A stretch of DNA of 64,000 bases from Tupaia tana (GCA_026018925.1 JAKSZU010000018.1:31186452-31250451); one strand, 5' to 3'. Positions 35,833-47,904 are shown, numbered from the stretch's first letter. Numbers and translations: made by a program. Notes: generated by a model from the letters alone, not told the origin.

Positions 35833-36050
35833 TGCCAATCAGAGGGGCCTGTGCATTTTCATTTCGAGATACTATAGAAGGTAACCCAGCTACAATACAG
35901 GCAATTCCATCAAAAAAGGTTGAGTGAGGGGCAACAACAAAAATCGGTGCTTCCAAAGGACTTGCAATCTTTCCTTTCACAGTAATTATAAATCCCATTG
36001 AAAAGAACATGGCATGACCCAGAAACTTCAAAGCTGGTTGTGTAATTTTC
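35833..36050 (-). CDS. LPCAT2: LPCAT2 coding exon 3, acyltransferase motif I
   Basis: 218 nt, about residues 104-177. It carries the HX4D catalytic motif of the LPLAT/AGPAT family as PHSTFFDG; by count the His is residue 146 and the Asp 151, as in the human enzyme. The Arg codon split from exon 2 closes correctly (AG|G). Donor is GTAAGTA. Conservation with human is high and no lesion was seen. Confidence 0.97.
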
Positions 36051-36179
36051 CTTTGAAAAATAAATATAGAAAAGCCATAATTAGCTTTGCTAATTGATGC
36101 TAGCAGTGGGGAAATACAATAAAAGCAAAATATATCAAAGCATTTCATTTTTAAACATGAGATAAGGAGAATAACAGCA

Positions 36180-36370
36180 AATATTTACATGGAGCTTTTT
36201 CTGCCATGTGCTAGGAATTATTCTAAATGCTTTACATATATTATTTTCTTTCGTCCACAGCCTAATTTTATAAAGTAGATATTATTTGTTATCCCCATTT
36301 TAGAGATGAGAAAACTGTAATACAGAGAAGTAAAATGATTTGTCCAAGGACATGTGACTACTAATGGCAC
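36180..36370 (-). repeat. MIR
   Basis: TTATCCCCATTTTAGAGATG and TTGTCCAAGGACATGTGAC in order. Confidence 0.85.
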
Positions 36371-36679
36371 AATTATTGTGACTATAAAGCCATAAAAATG
36401 AATTTTCAAAGCATGTTCCTCCACTGTGATATCCAAATCAGTCTTGCCTCTCAAAGCAGTCACTTGAGAATCTACATGTGGGTAATGAAGGTGTTTAAGC
36501 TCCCTCCAGAACACTTGGAGAACTTTCATGATGAAATTGTCCTTGGAATTATTTTAGGGTTTCTTTTTTTAAAGAAACTACCTTTTTTATAGTTCTTAGG
36601 CATTATCAAGAATCTTTGTACATAAATTTACCATCTCACTTCCATGAGATAAAGATGCACCTAAGCAATCTTATAAATC

Positions 36680-36953
36680 CAGTTTTTTTTTTTTCTTCTT
36701 TAGAGAGGTTTTTCTATAGGGTGCATGGGCTCACCAGAAAGACAGAGAGGGACAGAGAGACAGAAAGTGAGAATCACCCTCCAGGGGGGTTGGCCACGCT
36801 GCAATCCCTTCTCCTCCATTCTCCTTTCAGGATCTTGGGTGGACATGCACGCACATGAGCCCTGTGTGAGTTTAAGCCACAGGGTCCGGGACTCGAACCG
36901 CGGAAAACTACATGGGCGTCCAGTGACATAGCCATTACACCATCTGCTGGTCC
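36680..36953 (-). mobile_element. tRNA-derived SINE (long type)
   Basis: In LPCAT2 intron 2, about 630 bases upstream of exon 3; head faces the next copy. Confidence 0.92.
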
Positions 36954-37000
36954 CTAGTTCTTTAATTGAAAAAAAAAATGATTCTAAAAGATTCTTCCAT

Positions 37001-37236
37001 TGGGCCAGCAGCAAATGGCATGGAGGTTAGGGTGGCTGGATCCCACATGGCCAATAGCACAGTTACAATCCCCAACCTGGCAGTTTGAAAAATACACCTG
37101 TGCCTACATGCCCAAAAACCCCAAAAGAAAAATAGAGGAGAAGGGATTGTGGCATGGCCATCACCCCCAGGGGGATCTCTCCTTTTTTTCTCTGGCAAGC
37201 TCACATGCCCTATAGTAAAATTAAAAAAAAAAAAAA
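37001..37236 (+). mobile_element. tRNA-derived SINE (long type)
   Basis: Inverted relative to 36680-36953 with a 47-base spacer. Confidence 0.88.
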
Positions 37237-38026
37237 GATTATGCTATCTGCAATTACTTAATTCATTCAACTGTTCTGGACACACAAGGTTAGTCAAATT
37301 CAGTTTCTAACTTTGAAAAGCTCAGTCCAATAGAGAAACAAAAACCTATTCCTAAAAGTACAAAGACATTATATGAATAAGCATATAGGTCTTTTTTTTT
37401 TTTTTCATAAAAAGTAAAGCATGTATAGCACTCACAAGGTAGCTAATGAGAGCTTTAAAAAGTGGACCCAACATTTATAAAAATTTAGTGAGAAGCTATT
37501 AGCAACTAGTTACTGAGGAAATTTCTGTGATTTTTATTTCACAGCAAGAAGTAAGACACAGAAAACCTAAGTATTCTTCCAGAGGTCACAAGGAAATAAC
37601 TATACCTCCTCTTCTTTCCCTTTAGTTAAGAGATGAGATATCTCTTTATATAAGGATACAAAACACATTTCTTCATTGAGTTTCCATATCTCTCTTTTTT
37701 AAAATCAACATTGATGTATCTTCCTATAATTACATTCAGACTATCCCATATTCCAAGTCATTAAATGCTTCTATTTAAAGGTTTAATAAAAGGCTAAAAG
37801 TTTGATTCCACATAATAACTTCAATAGTATCTGTATGTGATGAGATGAAAGTACCCATTTGATTGACAAAAGTAAAACTTTTTTCTTCTTAAAATCTGTT
37901 GTACCTGTTTTCTGGATTCTTAGACTATTTCTTCCATCATCCTAGGTTTTCATAAGCAACTAACAATAGAAACCAGAGATAATTCCAAAGAAATTGGAGA
38001 GTCACGAAAAATACCCCTTGAAGTAG

Positions 38027-38193
38027 GGGAAATGGCCACGCTGCAATCCCTTCTCTTCCATTCTCCTCTCAGGATCCTAGACACGCACGCACACACGCCT
38101 GGCGTGAGTTTAAGCCACAGGATCCAGGACTCAAACTGCAGTCGACTACATGGGAGTCCAGACACATAGCCATTACGCTAACTGCTGGTCCCT
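38027..38193 (-). mobile_element. tRNA-derived SINE, tail half missing
   Basis: Head and adjoining body only; no poly(T). Confidence 0.88.
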
Positions 38194-38195
38194 GG

Positions 38196-38330
38196 ATCCA
38201 AAATTCTGAAAGGAGGGAGAAAAAGTGGAAAAGGGATTGTAGTGTGACCATTCCCCATGGGGGCAGTGCTTTCTCTTCTCTTTCTCTCTGTCTCTCTCTG
38301 GTAAGTTCATGCACCTACTAGCAAAAAAGG
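38196..38330 (+). mobile_element. tRNA-derived SINE, head missing
   Basis: Body and tail only, abutting the previous fragment in opposite orientation. Confidence 0.75.
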
Positions 38331-38547
38331 GGGAGGGGGGACTATAACTTCAATAGAAGATTCTCATAATATGCTTGGGCAGTAATTTCTACATATGATA
38401 AAAATTAAGACCAATTTCCTCTGAGAAACAAAAATAAATTATTAATATTAAGAAGTAGCAGTTAGATGAAACTATTAATCACTGACTAAACTATAATAAA
38501 CCCTTTTAAATTTTGATTTACCTAATATTTGGATAATTATTTCTTAC

Positions 38548-38687
38548 CTCCTCCAACCAGTTATTGGATGAGTCAACTTTTCAGGACAGCATACTGTTGA
38601 AATTACAGCAAATGGCCATGCCAATAATATAATTAATGCAATTAACAGGACACGAATTGGAAGCAGGATAATTCCAAGAAGGAAAAT
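38548..38687 (-). CDS. LPCAT2: LPCAT2 coding exon 2
   Basis: 140 nt, about residues 58-104. It encodes a strongly hydrophobic stretch (LLGIILLPIRVLLIALIILL and onward) that is the membrane-anchoring segment ahead of the catalytic domain, followed by the conserved CCPEKLTHPITGWR. Acceptor is TTGCAG, donor GTAAGAA; the exon ends after two bases of an Arg codon. Confidence 0.96.
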
Positions 38688-39199
38688 CTGCAAGCCAAAG
38701 TTGATAAAAATAGATGGATAAATGAACACTATTTTAATATATAGTTATAAAACAGAAACATATAGCAAGAAAATATTTGCTATTCATGCATTCACTCAAG
38801 ATGTATTGAGTACTTCCCTGTACCTGACGAAGATTTAAGAACAAGGAAAAATAAGACATTATATCTGACTTCACAAAGTTTCATATGTAGCAAAAGAAAC
38901 TTAAGAAAATCACAAGACAATTTAGTCCATATCTATAAAAGTGACTATAAAGTGTTGGGAACAAAGAAAAGGTATGACTGACTTAGAAAACTTCCTGGAA
39001 GGATTGCAGCCTGAATTGTCTCCATAGAAGCAGGAGATAGCAAGGTAAGAGTTCAAAAATTTCTTTTTGAATTATAGGAAGAAGGAAGAGTATGGATAAA
39101 GGCATTAGAGTGTGAGGGAGTAAAAAACACTGTTTCATATATCTGCTAGTTCTTTGTAACTAATAACAGTAAGGAGGTGGAGAGAATAAAATTAAAAAG

Positions 39200-39830
39200 T
39201 AAAGTAACTATGTAACAATAGCAAATAGGTACTCTTAGTACCTATTAAGTATAACTTCTTTAGTTTTTACAACCTTAAATTGTTTTACAAAGAGAAAGAA
39301 GTGTCACCAAGGGAGTTAAAATTAAATTACTTAAGATGACATAGTTACTAAGTGGCAGAACCAGAATTTGAACCCAGTTTAATTACAAAGCCTTTACTCT
39401 TTATTTATTTATTGTCAGATGGACTCGCCTGTACATTAGGGAGAGAAAGAAAAAACGCACCATCCAATGGGCCATGGTCATGCTGTAATTCTTTTTCCTC
39501 CATTTCTCCATCCTGTCAGGACTTGGGGTATACACATATCAGGTATGTTTTTGGACTTAAACTGAGGTAGGCCATGTGGGATCCAACTTTGTATGCAGCA
39601 CTTAACTGCTGTACTACATGGCCACACTACAATCCTTTTTCCTCCATGCTCCTCCTTGGATTTGGGGCATGCACACACACATGCCCAGTGTGATTTTTAA
39701 GCCACCGGGTGTGGGACTTGAACCATGATTGGCCAGTCCAGCACCATAACCTCTATGCCAACTGATGGTCCGTAAAGCCTTTGCTCTTAATCCTTATGCT
39801 ATACTACTTTTTAAGTGAAATAAACTGTCC
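39200..39830 (-). repeat. MIR split by dimeric SINE
   Basis: 39200-39400 and 39774-39830 flank the SINE dimer; GTGGCAGAACCAGAATTTG is MIR-like. Confidence 0.75.
39401..39773 (-). mobile_element. Dimeric tRNA-derived SINE
   Basis: Two units in tandem: 39401-39615 complete and 39617-39773 lacking its tail part. One pair of target copies (AAAGCCTTTACTCTT near 39387, AAAGCCTTTGCTCTT near 39774) encloses both. Confidence 0.8.
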
Positions 39831-40025
39831 TGTGTGTAACACATTGTCTTTTTTCTGTAAGTCAATTACATTTCTCAAACAATGACATCTTTCTGTCTCT
39901 AGTGGCCCTTATATGAATTTAATCATCCTCAATAATTTATGAAAAATTCCAAAAATATTCTAGTTATCTGAACTCTGTCAAGTTATTTACAGGCTTGTGT
40001 GTGTTTGAGTAAAAAGTACTCACAT

Positions 40026-40124
40026 GGGGACCAGCAGGTGGTATAGTGGTTAAGGCGCTGGACTCCCACATGACCAACTGCAGTTTGAGTGTAGGATCTG
40101 GTGGCCTGAAAAACTGTACTGGGC

Positions 40125-40163
<39 letters not shown>

Positions 40164-40303
40164 CCCAAAATTCCAGAAGGAAAATGGAGAAGGGATTGTG
40201 GCATGGCCATCACCCCTTATGGGGTAATTTCTCCCTCTCCCTCTCGCTGTCTCTCTCCAGCAAGCTCATACACCCTATGGCAAAAACCTTAAAAAAAAAA
40301 AAA
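40026..40303 (+). mobile_element. tRNA-derived SINE with (GT)n
   Basis: GTGTGCGTG body segment expanded to (GT)n at 40126-40160. Confidence 0.92.
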
Positions 40304-40750
40304 ACTACACAGAAATGTACTGATCTTAAGTGTACAATTCAATAAGCTTTGATAAATATAATCAAATAATCATCACACCCAAACAAGCACAGAAAATATC
40401 TACCACCTAGAAGTTGCCTTGTGTTTCTTCCAGTAAATCCCTACATGCCTAAGGCAATCAATGCTGGATTTGTATCGCCATAATTTAGTTTTCTTCTGTT
40501 CTTGAATGCCACATAAATTGAATGATACATTATGCATTCTTGTGTGTCTAATGTCTTCCAATTAACATATTTTTAAAAAATTCAACTATGTTATTTATTC
40601 ATTTTGATTGTATATATCAGTAATTCATTCATGTTCATTGCAGAGCATTATTCCACTGTAATAACAATTTATTTATTGAGTCTCCTGTTGATGAACATTT
40701 GGGCTGTTTCCAGATATCTGCTTTTATGAATAGAGTCATTATGAACATTC

Positions 40751-41068
40751 GTTTTTTTTTTTTTAATGTGAATGATTACTAATTAACATAATTAACTTTA
40801 TTGAAACATAATTTTTTTTGGAGAGGTTTTCACTATAGGGCGCGTGCGCTCGCCAGACAGACAGAGACATAGAGACAGAAAGCGAGAAATCACCCTCCAG
40901 GGGGGATGGTCACGCCACAATCCCTTCTCCTCCATTCTCCTCTCAGGATCCTGGGCACGCACGCACACGCGCCCGGCGTGAGTTTTAAGCCACCGGGTCC
41001 GGGACTCAAACCGCAGTCGACTACGTGGGAGTCCAGCGACATAGCCATTACGCTAACTGCTGGTTCCC
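40751..41068 (-). mobile_element. tRNA-derived SINE with 3'-transduced segment
   Basis: SINE 40812-41068 plus 47 bp of unrelated sequence (40765-40811) and a second T run (40752-40764). The 14-bp duplicate CATTATGAACATTC lies at 40737-40750 and 41069-41082, outside everything. Confidence 0.85.
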
Positions 41069-41850
41069 CATTATGAACATTCTTATACAAGCCTTTCTGT
41101 GGATATATGGTTTCACTTCTCTTAGGTAAATATCTAGGAGTGGAATTGCTAGGGCACATATGTTGTTTAACTTTATAAAAATTACAAAACATTTTCCCAA
41201 AATGGTGATCTCATTTTAAAATGTCACTGGTAATGTGTGAGAATTTAAATTCCTTCATATTACTGTCAATATTTGGTATTGATAGTCTCTGTTAAAATCA
41301 ATTTTATTAAGGTATAATTTACATAAAATAAAATGTACCTATTTTAAGTTAGATTTTGAGGTTTTCACATGTGTACCACTATGTAATCACAACAATCAAG
41401 ATATTTTCATCCCAAAAAGTTCTCTTGTGCCCTTTGCAGTACACCCTTCCTGATCCCAGGCAACCACTGAGAGACTTTCCTTCACACAGTTTTACCTGTT
41501 CTAGATTTCCATATAAATGAAACCCCACAATACGTGGTTTGGTCACTTCTTATTTTTGAGATTTAATCATATTGTCATCACATTATTAGTAGTCTACTTT
41601 TGTTAAGTACAGACTATTATGCCACTGTAAGAATATATCTCACTTCACTTATCATTCACATGTTCATGGACATTTAGCCTTTTATAAGTTTTTAGCTATT
41701 ATGAGTATAGCTCCTACCAACAGTGATTTTCAAGTTTACATGTGAACATACATTTTCATTTCAATGGAAATAAAATTATTGGGCCACAGGGTATGTTTAA
41801 TTTTACAAGAAACTGAAAAACTCTTTTCCAAAATGGCCACACCATTTTAT

Positions 41851-42128
41851 CTTTTATTTATTTTTATTTTTTGTCCTTTAAAATTTTTAACTGTTTTATA
41901 TAGAGTACATGTGCTTGCCAAAGACAGATAGAAAAAGAAGGAAAATGAGAAGTCACCCCTCAGGAGACAGCCATGTACCATGATCCCTTCTACATTCTCC
42001 TCCTGGGATTTTGTGCATGCAAGGACATATTACCAGCATGATTCTCAAAGTCACCAGCTCCAGGACTCAAACCACAAAGACGGTCATGTGGGATCTAGCG
42101 CCATAACTTTTATGCCACCTGCTGGCCC
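41851..42128 (-). mobile_element. tRNA-derived SINE, diverged
   Basis: Inserted in an L1 fragment; ACCATTTTAT duplicated at both ends. Confidence 0.85.
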
Positions 42129-42402
42129 AGCTGTACCATTTTATATCCCTACCAATAAGCTGTGAGAGTTTCTGTTGCTCTACATCCTCACCAACAATTG
42201 GTGTTATCTGTCTTTTTAATATTAGCCTTCAAGTGAACATAAAATGATATCTCAATGTGGCTTTAATGCATATTTCTCTGATAAATAATGATGTTAAGCA
42301 CATTTTTCATATACTTATCATTCCTTCAACTTCCTTTAAGTGTTCAAGTTTTTGGCTCATTATTATTGGATAACTAGCCTTTTTCTCATAAATTTATAGT
42401 AG

Positions 42403-42976
42403 TGTCGGAGTCAACCGACAAGCTTAAGGGTAACATCTCTCTGGATAGTGATATTGTCAGCATCTGTCCTCGGGGCATGGTCCTATGAAGGAGAGAGTTA
42501 AGAGAAAAGAAGGAAAGAAAGACACAGAAGCAGAAGATGCAGGTGAACACAGACAAGCTGTGCTGCTCAGTCAAACTGAGCTTCTTTATTTATACATTTT
42601 AACAGGCACAGTGAATTCTTTGCAAGGCTTTCAAGGATGCGGTTGAAGTTCTACAGTTAGAGATAAGGACTTTAGTGTAGATGTTTTTCGACCCTGGTTA
42701 CTATCATGTGTGATCCTAGTATGCATCATAGATCAAGCCAGTTTACTTATGCTGTTCTTCTGCAACTCCAAGGAAAGCATCTGAGTATGCATAAAAGAGG
42801 ATAATGTATAAGCCATAAACATTATATAGAACGGGCATCACATGATGCCTGGGTCAGGATGTTTCCCGTGCCCTAGAGATCTTATCTGCAGAGCCCCTGG
42901 TAATTAAGGCATGTGTCAGCCTGTTTTAGTGAGGTATACTGTTAACTGCCTTCCATATCTCTGCTGCATACCCACA
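42403..42976 (-). mobile_element. Solo LTR, betaretrovirus-like
   Basis: 574 bp bounded by TGTGGG...CCGACA on the minus strand. Minus-strand AATAAA near 42588, then a GTGTCTTTCTTTCC run typical of class II LTR ends. TATAGTAG (42395-42402) and TATGGTAG (42977-42984) may be a decayed target duplication. Sense to LPCAT2, in intron 1. Confidence 0.7.
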
Positions 42977-43434
42977 TATGGTAGTTATTTGAACTATTGA
43001 TTATTTAGAAGTACACAATTGAATTTCCACAAATTTGTGAATTTCCCAAGTTTTCTTCTGTTATTAATCTCTAGTTTCAGTACATTGTGGTTAGAGAAGA
43101 GAAGAGCTTTGCAGTATTTTAATGGCTTTACATTTATTGAGACTTGTTTATGGGCCTCTATCTTAGAGAATGTTCCATGGACATTAGAGAAGAATGTGTT
43201 TTCTGTTGTTGGATGATGTTCTACATATATATATCTGATAGAACTAATTGGTTCATAGTGTTCAAATCTGTTTCCTTGTTCTGTTTCACTCTTTTCCCAT
43301 TTATTAAAAATGGGTAATTGAAGTCTCTATTATCAAATTGTCTATTTTGCCTTTCAATTCTGTCAATTTTTGCTTTGTGTATCCTGGGTTTTTATTGTTA
43401 GGTGCATACATGGTTATAATTGTTATATTTTCTT

Positions 43435-43705
43435 TGTTTGTTTTTTTTTTTTTTTTTGGAGAGGTTTTTGCTACAGGGCACGTGCGCTCACCGGACAGAG
43501 AGAGACAGAGAGACAGAAAGCGAGAAATCACCCCCCAGGGGGCATGGCCACACCGCAATCCCTTCTCCTCCATTCTCTTCTCGGGATCTTGGGCACGCAC
43601 GCACACGCGCCCGGCGTGAGTTTTAAGCCACCGGGTCCGGGACACAAACTGCGGTCCACTACATGGGAGTCCAGCGACATAGCCATTACGCTAACTGCTG
43701 GTCCC
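43435..43705 (-). mobile_element. tRNA-derived SINE (long type), young
   Basis: Perfect 20-bp target duplication at 43415-43434 and 43706-43725; near-consensus body. Confidence 0.96.
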
Positions 43706-43945
43706 TATAATTGTTATATTTTCTTAATGTTTCAATTCTTTTATTATCAATTGCCCTTTTCTGTAACTATTGATTTTAAAATCTATTTATCTGATATCAA
43801 TATAGCCATTTCAAGTCTTTCTCAGGTTTTTCTTTTGCATACTACATTATTTTTTAAACTTTTACTTCCAACCTATTTGTCTTTGAATCTCATGTGCAAT
43901 GCTTTCAGACGGCATGTAGGAGAATAATGTATTTCCCTTTTACTC

Positions 43946-44018
43946 TTTTTTTTTTCCCAGTTTGCTATAAGGCACATGTGCTCACCAGAGAACAGACAGC
44001 AAGAGTGAGAGCAAGGGG

Positions 44019-44050
<32 letters not shown>

Positions 44051-44243
44051 AAGAATGTGAGAAATCACTCCCTGGGGGGGATGACTATGCCACAATACCT
44101 TCTCCTTCAATCTCTTCTTGGAATTTTGGGGTATGCATGTACATGTGCCCAGCATGATTTTCAAGCTGCCATGTTCCAAGAATAAACTGTGTAGCCAGCC
44201 ATGTGGGATCCAGTGCTTTAGTGTTCACAACACCTACTAACCC
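43946..44243 (-). mobile_element. tRNA-derived SINE with (GA)n
   Basis: CT-rich body run expanded to (GA)n at 44020-44050. Confidence 0.88.
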
Positions 44244-44434
44244 AGGATTATGTATTATTATCCATTCTATTAATCTTCCTTTTCACTGGAGTGTTTAATC
44301 AATTTATATTTAATTTAATACTGATAAGGTAGTATTTATATGTGTCATTATGCTATTTGTTTTCTATGTGTTATATCTTTTTGTGTTTCTCTATGTTTCC
44401 GTTGATGGGTTCTTTAGCGTTAAATACATATTTT

Positions 44435-44600
44435 CTTTTTTTAATTTTATTTACTCATTCATTTCTTTTAATTTGACCAGAGAAAGACAGACACACAGAC
44501 AGAAGGAAAGTGAGAAAGCAAGCCATCAGGTTCAGGACTCAAACTGTGGTCGGCCATGTGGGAGTGTCCAGCATCTTAACCACCATGCCATCTGCTGGCC
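44435..44600 (-). mobile_element. tRNA-derived SINE (short type)
   Basis: TAAATACATATTTTC flanks at both ends; in antisense L1. Confidence 0.93.
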
Positions 44601-45120
44601 CTAAATACATATTTTCTATTGTGCCATTTCACTTGCCTTGTGGTTTATTTTACTATATTTAAAATATTATTTTCTTAGTCATTATTGTAAGGGTTGTCAT
44701 TTTAAACTTATACTTTGGGTAAATGTCAATTTAATTTCAATAGTATAGGAAAATTGTGCTATAGCTCCATTCACTCCCTCTTCCTATTTGCTAATATTGT
44801 CATACAAATTGCATATTTATATATTACATGTCCATCAACACAGATTTATAATTATTATTTTATGTAGATATTTTTACAATCATATAGAAGAAAAAAGATT
44901 TACAAACAAAAATTACATTTACACTGTCTTTTATAACTACTCAAGTACTTGTCTTTACCAATGCTCTTTATTTTTCATGCGGAATCGACTTACTGTCTAG
45001 TATCCTTTCATTTCAGACTGAGGGGTTCCCTTTAGTATTTCTTTCAGGGTATGTAGACAAATTATCTTGGTTTTTTGTTCATTTTTACTTCATTTTTGAA
45101 GGATGGTTTTCTGGCTATAC

Positions 45121-45300
45121 AATTCAAGTATGCATCCTATTGCCTTCTTTCCTTAATGGTTCTGTTTTTGTTTGTTTTCTCTTCTTTTGTTTTTCAATAA
45201 GTAATTCAACAATTCACATATGCCTCCTAATGCCTTCTTTCCTTAATGGTTCTGTTTTTGTTTATTTGTTTTCTCTTCTTCTGTTTTTCAATAAGTAATT
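45121..45300. repeat. Tandem 90-bp duplication in L1
   Basis: 45121-45206 and 45211-45300 share TGCCTTCTTTCCTTAATGGT and the following 50 bases; the second has a TTTA insertion. Confidence 0.88.
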
Positions 45301-45330
45301 ATTAATTAATTATTTAAAATAGAATAATTT

Positions 45331-45660
45331 TTAAGATAGAGTCTCACTCTATTTTTAGAAATTCTAAGATAGAGATTTACTATGTCATGATTCTCCTGCC
45401 TCAGGCTCCCAGTTGAACTCTAGGTACACACTACTACCTCTGGCTCTTTTTCAGACAGGGTTTCACTGTGTTGCTCATGCCAGCCTTGAACCCACCATTC
45501 TCCTGCCTCAGCTCCCCTCCCCCCCAAGTTTCTGGTATTACAGACACATGTCACCATGCCTGACGTCTAGGTTGGATCAAGAATTGAACCTGAGTCTCCC
45601 ATGTGGTCCCAGCCTGTAGAGCACAGCATCTTGGCAGCACACACCACCATGGCTGTGGTC
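45331..45660 (-). mobile_element. Chimeric tRNA-7SL SINE
   Basis: Read on the minus strand: a tRNA-like part with B box GGTTCAATTC (about 45660-45575), then two 7SL-derived monomers. Antisense Alu-type landmarks CTCCTGCCTCAG occur twice, about 107 bases apart (45393 and 45500), with TTTCACTGTGTTGCTCATGC and TATTACAGACA between. Interrupts an antisense L1. Confidence 0.75.
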
Positions 45661-47184
45661 TCTAAGATTCCTGATGAACAATCAACCATTAATCTTATTG
45701 AGGATCCTTAGAGAGTTGCACCTCTCTGCTTTCAAGATTTTTTTCTCTTTGGCTCTCAACAGTTGATTATGGTATTTTTAGATGTAGATATCTTTTAGTA
45801 TATTCTATTTGAAGTTCCTTGAGCTTTGTAGTTATGCAGATTAGTATCATTATATTCAGTGAATTTCGGCCATTAATTCTCCAAATATCTGTCTTTTTCT
45901 CTCTTCTCTCCCATGGGACTTCGTTATGAATACATCAGTATACTTGACATATTTTCCTGTTTCTTTGGATTTCTAGTATTGTTTTTATAGTATATTGGCC
46001 ATTTTGGATGATGTATCACAAATATCCTGGATTCTGTTATTCTTCTCTGAAGATAATAAATTTTTGTCCCAACTAGTATTTTACATACTAGCTGATCACC
46101 TTCACCTTGTGGAGGTTTTGTTTTACAATTTCACTTGGGAAAATTTGTTTGCAATTTGCGCTTAGTCTTACACTGAAGCCTTAGTCCTAGGACACAGCTT
46201 TTTTTTCTATGGTATCACCTTTGTGAGGTTTCAGTGTAAAGTCTGAAATAATGACCAAGGCCTTCTTATTAGGTGGGACTCTAACTGTGCCTCTTCTCTG
46301 GTAACTGCCAGTTACAACATCTGCTCAGTTTCTTTATCCTCCCACTTGTTGCTTTCCTCTGGGGTCCTTGAAGGCTCCTTTAATACAGTTCAGGGATCAA
46401 TCAAGGATTTCAGAGAAATTTATATGCCAGTTTGAGGACACCTTCATCTGTGGTTTCTGCCATTCTGAGATTTCTTCCCTCAATTTCCAGTCACTTTGCT
46501 AGTCCTGAACTGTCTTCTGATTTCTCAAGGCAATAAGACTGATACTTTCTAGTAAATCTTTCATGGGAATCTCTCCCGTGGTAGATATCAAGTAGGAAGC
46601 CTCAGGAGAAAAGGGAGGGGGGCGAAAAAAAAAATCTCACATAGTTACAAATACTGTTTCAATGAAATATTCCCTCTAATTCCTGTCTTATTTTTGTTTC
46701 CTGATAGTGCCTTCATATAGTTTTTTATATTTTGACCAGGGTTTATAATTATTATCTATGGGAAGGTTTGTCTGAGTTAAGCTATTCCACCATTTCTGGG
46801 ACCAAAACTAGCCCTGTTTTTCAAGGGAAGAAAAAATGACTTGTAAATACAGTGAAATTTTGCTATCATTCTATAAAATACAATATGTATAAGGTAAGAC
46901 AAATAAGAACTCCAGAACTCGTACAATGAAGGGATCTTGAATCTAGGAGGTTTTCTTCCAGCTCTGTGAATATTGTAAGCACACTATTTTAAAAATAAAT
47001 TTATATATATTTGGAGTGGATAGGATGATAAAGGTGGGGAATAGCACTGAAGAGAAGATGAGATGACTACAATTCCCAAGGCATTCTCGAAGATTATTGG
47101 CTTCCAAGAGGTCTCAGTAGTAGAAGACCAAGGAATAATCTTAACTGCAAAACAAGACAGTAGTCTAAACCCTGAAAAATAAGA

Positions 47185-47330
47185 GGGGCCAGCAGGTGGC
47201 ACAGTGGTTGAGGGCGCTGGACTCCCACATGGCTGACCGTGGTTCAAGTCCCGGCCCTGGCAGCTTGCTTTCTCTCTCTGGTTAAATTAAAATAAAATAA
47301 ATGAATAAATAAATAAAGTTCGATTTTTAA
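47185..47330 (+). mobile_element. tRNA-derived SINE (short type)
   Basis: Close to the short consensus; target duplicates not clear. Confidence 0.9.
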
Positions 47331-47904
47331 AATTCTTTTTAAAAATTTTTAAAAAGAGTTGGAAATGAAGTCAAAGAATATTCACATAGGATTCATTCGT
47401 ATCCACATTGGGCAACCAATATCAATTTTAATTGAGTAAGTTGTCAAATATTGGGTAACTTTTTTTCTGTGCCATTTTTAAGGTTTGTAACAAAGAGCAA
47501 TACTTTATGATAAGCCAATTTTGATGTAACTCTCACAAATTAAGAGAACTCTTCATAATATTTTCGTTTGATAATGTCATCTCTACAGTATTAAGAGAGG
47601 ACTTTCGTCAAGGTTATTCTCTGGTTTTCTTCCACATAATTTACTAAGACACAGAATTACATATTTTTGTACCTGTTTAACTTTCTTGGTGAAAGTCAGC
47701 TTTAAATACGTAGGATCCTTATTTCTCTTGGCCACTAGTATATCTCCAGAAACTGGCACTGAGTCTGGGATACTGCAGGCATTCAACAAATATTTTGGTG
47801 TGAATAAATGAACCTACATTATAACTAAACACTCATTTAAATTCCATACTCTATTGAGGAAATTAAAGCTGAACTTTTACTACAGACCCTTAGTTAAAAA
47901 TAGG

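Larger units (their letters stand above)
40323..46800 (-). mobile_element. Ancient L1 fragments, antisense
   Basis: At least three pieces: 40323-41290 and 41291-42394 resemble L1 ORF2 C-terminus/3' end read in antisense; 42985-46800 resembles more 5' ORF2-type sequence in antisense. Interrupted by six SINEs, a solo LTR and a chimeric SINE. Old mammalian-wide (L1M-like) subfamily; no open frame. Confidence 0.75.

Noticed and set aside
43370-43927. 185-residue open frame and many 60-120 residue frames with RNHPPGG or GEWRRRDCG-type repeats
   Set aside because: All are translations of the tRNA-derived SINE in one or other frame, recurring wherever the SINE occurs.
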